DNA from: CAYQTL01 sp964420405
GTDB lineage: Bacteria; Acidobacteriota; Thermoanaerobaculia; Thermoanaerobaculales; Sulfomarinibacteraceae
NCBI GenBank assembly: GCA_964420405.1
Contig: CAYQTL010000128.1
Span: 1-7,248, forward strand
Reading direction: 5' to 3'
Length of the DNA: 7,248 bases
Position 1 is the stretch's first letter, and every line of letters starts with the position of its first letter. Positions 5,878 to 7,248 of the stretch are shown in pieces. The notes beneath the pieces were generated by a model, which worked only from the letters and a program-made list of their open reading frames with translations, made no database searches and was not told the DNA's origin. The position numbers and the translations under genes are program-made.

Positions 5878-5880
5878 CCG

Positions 5881-7209
5881 TCATCGGTCGCGGAGGCGGG
5901 CCGCGAACAGGAGCGCCAGCAGCGTCCCCTTGACGACGGTGGTGGCGGCGATGGCGGCCCACACGGCCTCGACACCCCACCCCTGCTGGACGAGCCACCA
6001 CGCCAGGGGGATCCGCGCAGCGGTGAACGTGATCTCGACCGCGGCCGGCACGCCGGTCCACTCCGCCCCCGCGAAGGCGCCCATCAGCACCACCTCGGCC
6101 GCCATGAACAGCTGCGTCATCCCCACCAGCAGCACGTACGTCGCGCCCGCCGCGACGACTGCGGGATCGGGCGAGAACACCGCCACCGCGGCCTCCGGGA
6201 ACGCCACCAGCACCGCCGTCACCGCACCGACCGGCAGACCCGTCAGGAACAACGTCCGCCAGCCCGCCCGCCGCGCCCGCCGCGGATCGCCGGCGCCCCG
6301 GTTCTGGCCCACCAGCGTGGTCGCCGCCCCCGCCATGCCGGCGCACACGAAGTAGTTGAGCACCTCGAGCTTGTGACCGATCCCGAGGGCCGCCACCGCG
6401 CCGGTGCCGAAACCGGTGGTGATCCGGGTCAGGAAGATGTAGATCAGCGAGAACAGCGCCCCCTCGAGCCCCAGCGGCAGGCCGATCCGCAGCGCCCGGA
6501 CCGCCTCCGCCAGCGCCCGCAGCACGTCGCCGAGCCGCGGCCGAACCCCGAGGAGCCCGAGCCGCGACCATCCCCAGGCCGCCCCGGCGACCCACGCCAC
6601 GACCGTCGCCAGCGCCGCACCCGCCACGCCGAGCGCCGGCAGCGGCCCGGCCCCGAAGATCAGCACCGGGTCCACGGCCACGTTGACGGCCGCCGCCACC
6701 GCGAGCATCCTCAGCGCCGTCTGCGCGTCTCCCACCGCCCGGAACGCCGCCGAGATCCACGCGAACACGAAGTAGGCGGGCATTCCGACCAGGATGATCC
6801 GCATGTAGCCGAGCCCGGCCTCGGTCACGTCCGGCGCGGTCCCCATGAACTCGAAGCACGGCCGCGCCAGCGCCAGGCCGACCGCGGCGGTCAGCACCGA
6901 GCCGACCGCCGCCAGGCCCATCCCCGCCGCGGTCGCCCGGCCGGCCGCCGCCGCGTCGTCGCGCCCGACCTCCTGCGCCAGCACCGAGCCCGAGCCCGAC
7001 GCCAGCCCCTCGCCGAGGGTCTGGGCGAGCCACATCACGAAACCCGCGGTCGACGCCGCCGCGATCGCCACCGGCCCGACCCGCCCGAGCCAGAAGGTGT
7101 CGACGATCAGGAACCCCGCCTGCAGCAGCGCCGCCGTCGCCCCCGGCACCCCGAGGTGGAGGATCGCCCGGTCGATCGACCCCCCCACCATCATCTCCCG
7201 GTACCGCAT
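5881..7209 (-). CDS. MATE-family multidrug/toxin efflux transporter
   Basis: This 442-residue inner-membrane protein should export small molecules, commonly cationic or drug-like, in exchange for H+ or Na+. Length and roughly twelve hydrophobic segments fit the MATE family, with two homologous six-helix halves (about 10-200 and 230-430). Typical motifs are the first-helix VDTFWLG with Asp37, NVAVDP (176-181) followed by LIFGAGPLPALGVAGAA at the end of the first half, and VGQNRGAG (300-307) in the second. Substrate and coupling ion cannot be read. The start at 7209 is preferred because GAGGGG (7218-7213, minus strand) precedes it. An ATG at 7224 lacks a Shine-Dalgarno but sits eight bases after a -10-like box and could be used leaderlessly; a TTG at 7242 is also in frame. 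The gene has the same strand as fbaB but is separated by the repeat-rich gap, so it is probably transcribed alone. Confidence 0.92.
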   Translation of the reverse strand: MRYREMMVGGSIDRAILHLGVPGATAALLQAGFLIVDTFWLGRVGPVAIAAASTAGFVMWLAQTLGEGLASGSGSVLAQEVGRDDAAAAGRATAAGMGLAAVGSVLTAAVGLALARPCFEFMGTAPDVTEAGLGYMRIILVGMPAYFVFAWISAAFRAVGDAQTALRMLAVAAAVNVAVDPVLIFGAGPLPALGVAGAALATVVAWVAGAAWGWSRLGLLGVRPRLGDVLRALAEAVRALRIGLPLGLEGALFSLIYIFLTRITTGFGTGAVAALGIGHKLEVLNYFVCAGMAGAATTLVGQNRGAGDPRRARRAGWRTLFLTGLPVGAVTAVLVAFPEAAVAVFSPDPAVVAAGATYVLLVGMTQLFMAAEVVLMGAFAGAEWTGVPAAVEITFTAARIPLAWWLVQQGWGVEAVWAAIAATTVVKGTLLALLFAARLRDR

Positions 7210-7212
7210 CGT

Positions 7213-7218
7213 CCCCTC
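7213..7218 (-). promoter_or_regulatory. Shine-Dalgarno supporting the MATE start at 7209
   Basis: GAGGGG on the minus strand ends three bases before the ATG at 7209 (GAGG at five bases). The alternative ATG at 7224 has nothing similar upstream. Confidence 0.5.
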
Positions 7219-7232
7219 GCCCATGACGCCGG

Positions 7233-7241
7233 AGCATAGCA
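7233..7241 (-). promoter_or_regulatory. Candidate extended -10 promoter of the MATE gene
   Basis: The minus strand reads TGC-TATGCT: the extended -10 TGn followed by a hexamer with four of six matches to TATAAT. Transcription would start near 7226, giving a leader of about 17 bases to the ATG at 7209, or an essentially leaderless message for the ATG at 7224. The -35 region is outside the window. Confidence 0.35.
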
Positions 7242-7248
7242 AGCGCCC

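Larger units (their letters stand above)
5271..5880. other. Repeat-rich 610-bp intergenic region without a credible gene
   Basis: The gap between the fbaB start and the MATE stop holds the fbaB promoter near 5293, two opposite-strand GGGATC hexamer tracts, degenerate NCTGNC-like hexamers from about 5477 to 5650, and fragments of dispersed repeats from about 5687 to 5783. Long open frames cross it on both strands, but they encode simple dipeptide repeats (Asp-Pro, Ser-Arg, Gln-Arg) and arginine-rich low-complexity sequence. No Shine-Dalgarno, domain or RNA gene was recognised. Confidence 0.7.

Noticed and set aside
5617..7239. 540-codon + strand frame across the MATE gene
   Set aside because: Arg/His/Pro-rich low complexity antisense to a clear membrane transporter. 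No Shine-Dalgarno or domain.

Overview
The window is high-GC bacterial DNA. It carries four complete protein-coding genes, several intergenic hairpins and one long repeat-rich gap. The gene content is an acyl-CoA dehydrogenase of the ~600-residue type, a secreted LVIVD-type beta-propeller, a class I (FbaB/DhnA-type) fructose-bisphosphate aldolase and a MATE efflux protein. This content, the GC-rich codon choice and the signal-peptide protein point to a Gram-negative, high-GC environmental lineage of the Myxococcota/Acidobacteriota kind. The sequence alone does not fix the phylum. I see no tRNA, rRNA, CRISPR array, transposase or phage gene.

Layout: Positions 1-146 hold a hairpin, a plausible sigma70-type promoter and a clear inverted repeat. 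The repeat's arms match the Bacillus FadR (TetR-family fatty-acid regulator) box. Positions 147-1988 (+) encode the acyl-CoA dehydrogenase, starting at a GTG behind a near-perfect Shine-Dalgarno, and are followed by two successive stem-loops, the second terminator-like. Positions 2158-4143 (+) encode the propeller protein, whose start has a -10-like box right in front of the ATG and no Shine-Dalgarno, so it may be leaderless. A long shared stem-loop separates it from the convergent fbaB (5270-4218, -). A 610-bp gap (5271-5880) contains a probable fbaB promoter and several low-complexity or interspersed repeats. The MATE gene (7209-5881, -) ends the window, with a candidate extended -10 just upstream.

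The genes do not form one operon or pathway. The dehydrogenase is probably a fatty-acid (or short acyl-CoA) degradation gene under an acyl-CoA-responsive repressor encoded elsewhere. The aldolase serves glycolysis/gluconeogenesis, the MATE protein exports small molecules, and the propeller has no assignable function. I do not see a convincing new multi-gene system. The points most worth a second look are the FadR-like operator, the paired opposite-strand GGGATC hexamer tracts upstream of fbaB, and the fragments of a dispersed repeat next to the MATE gene.
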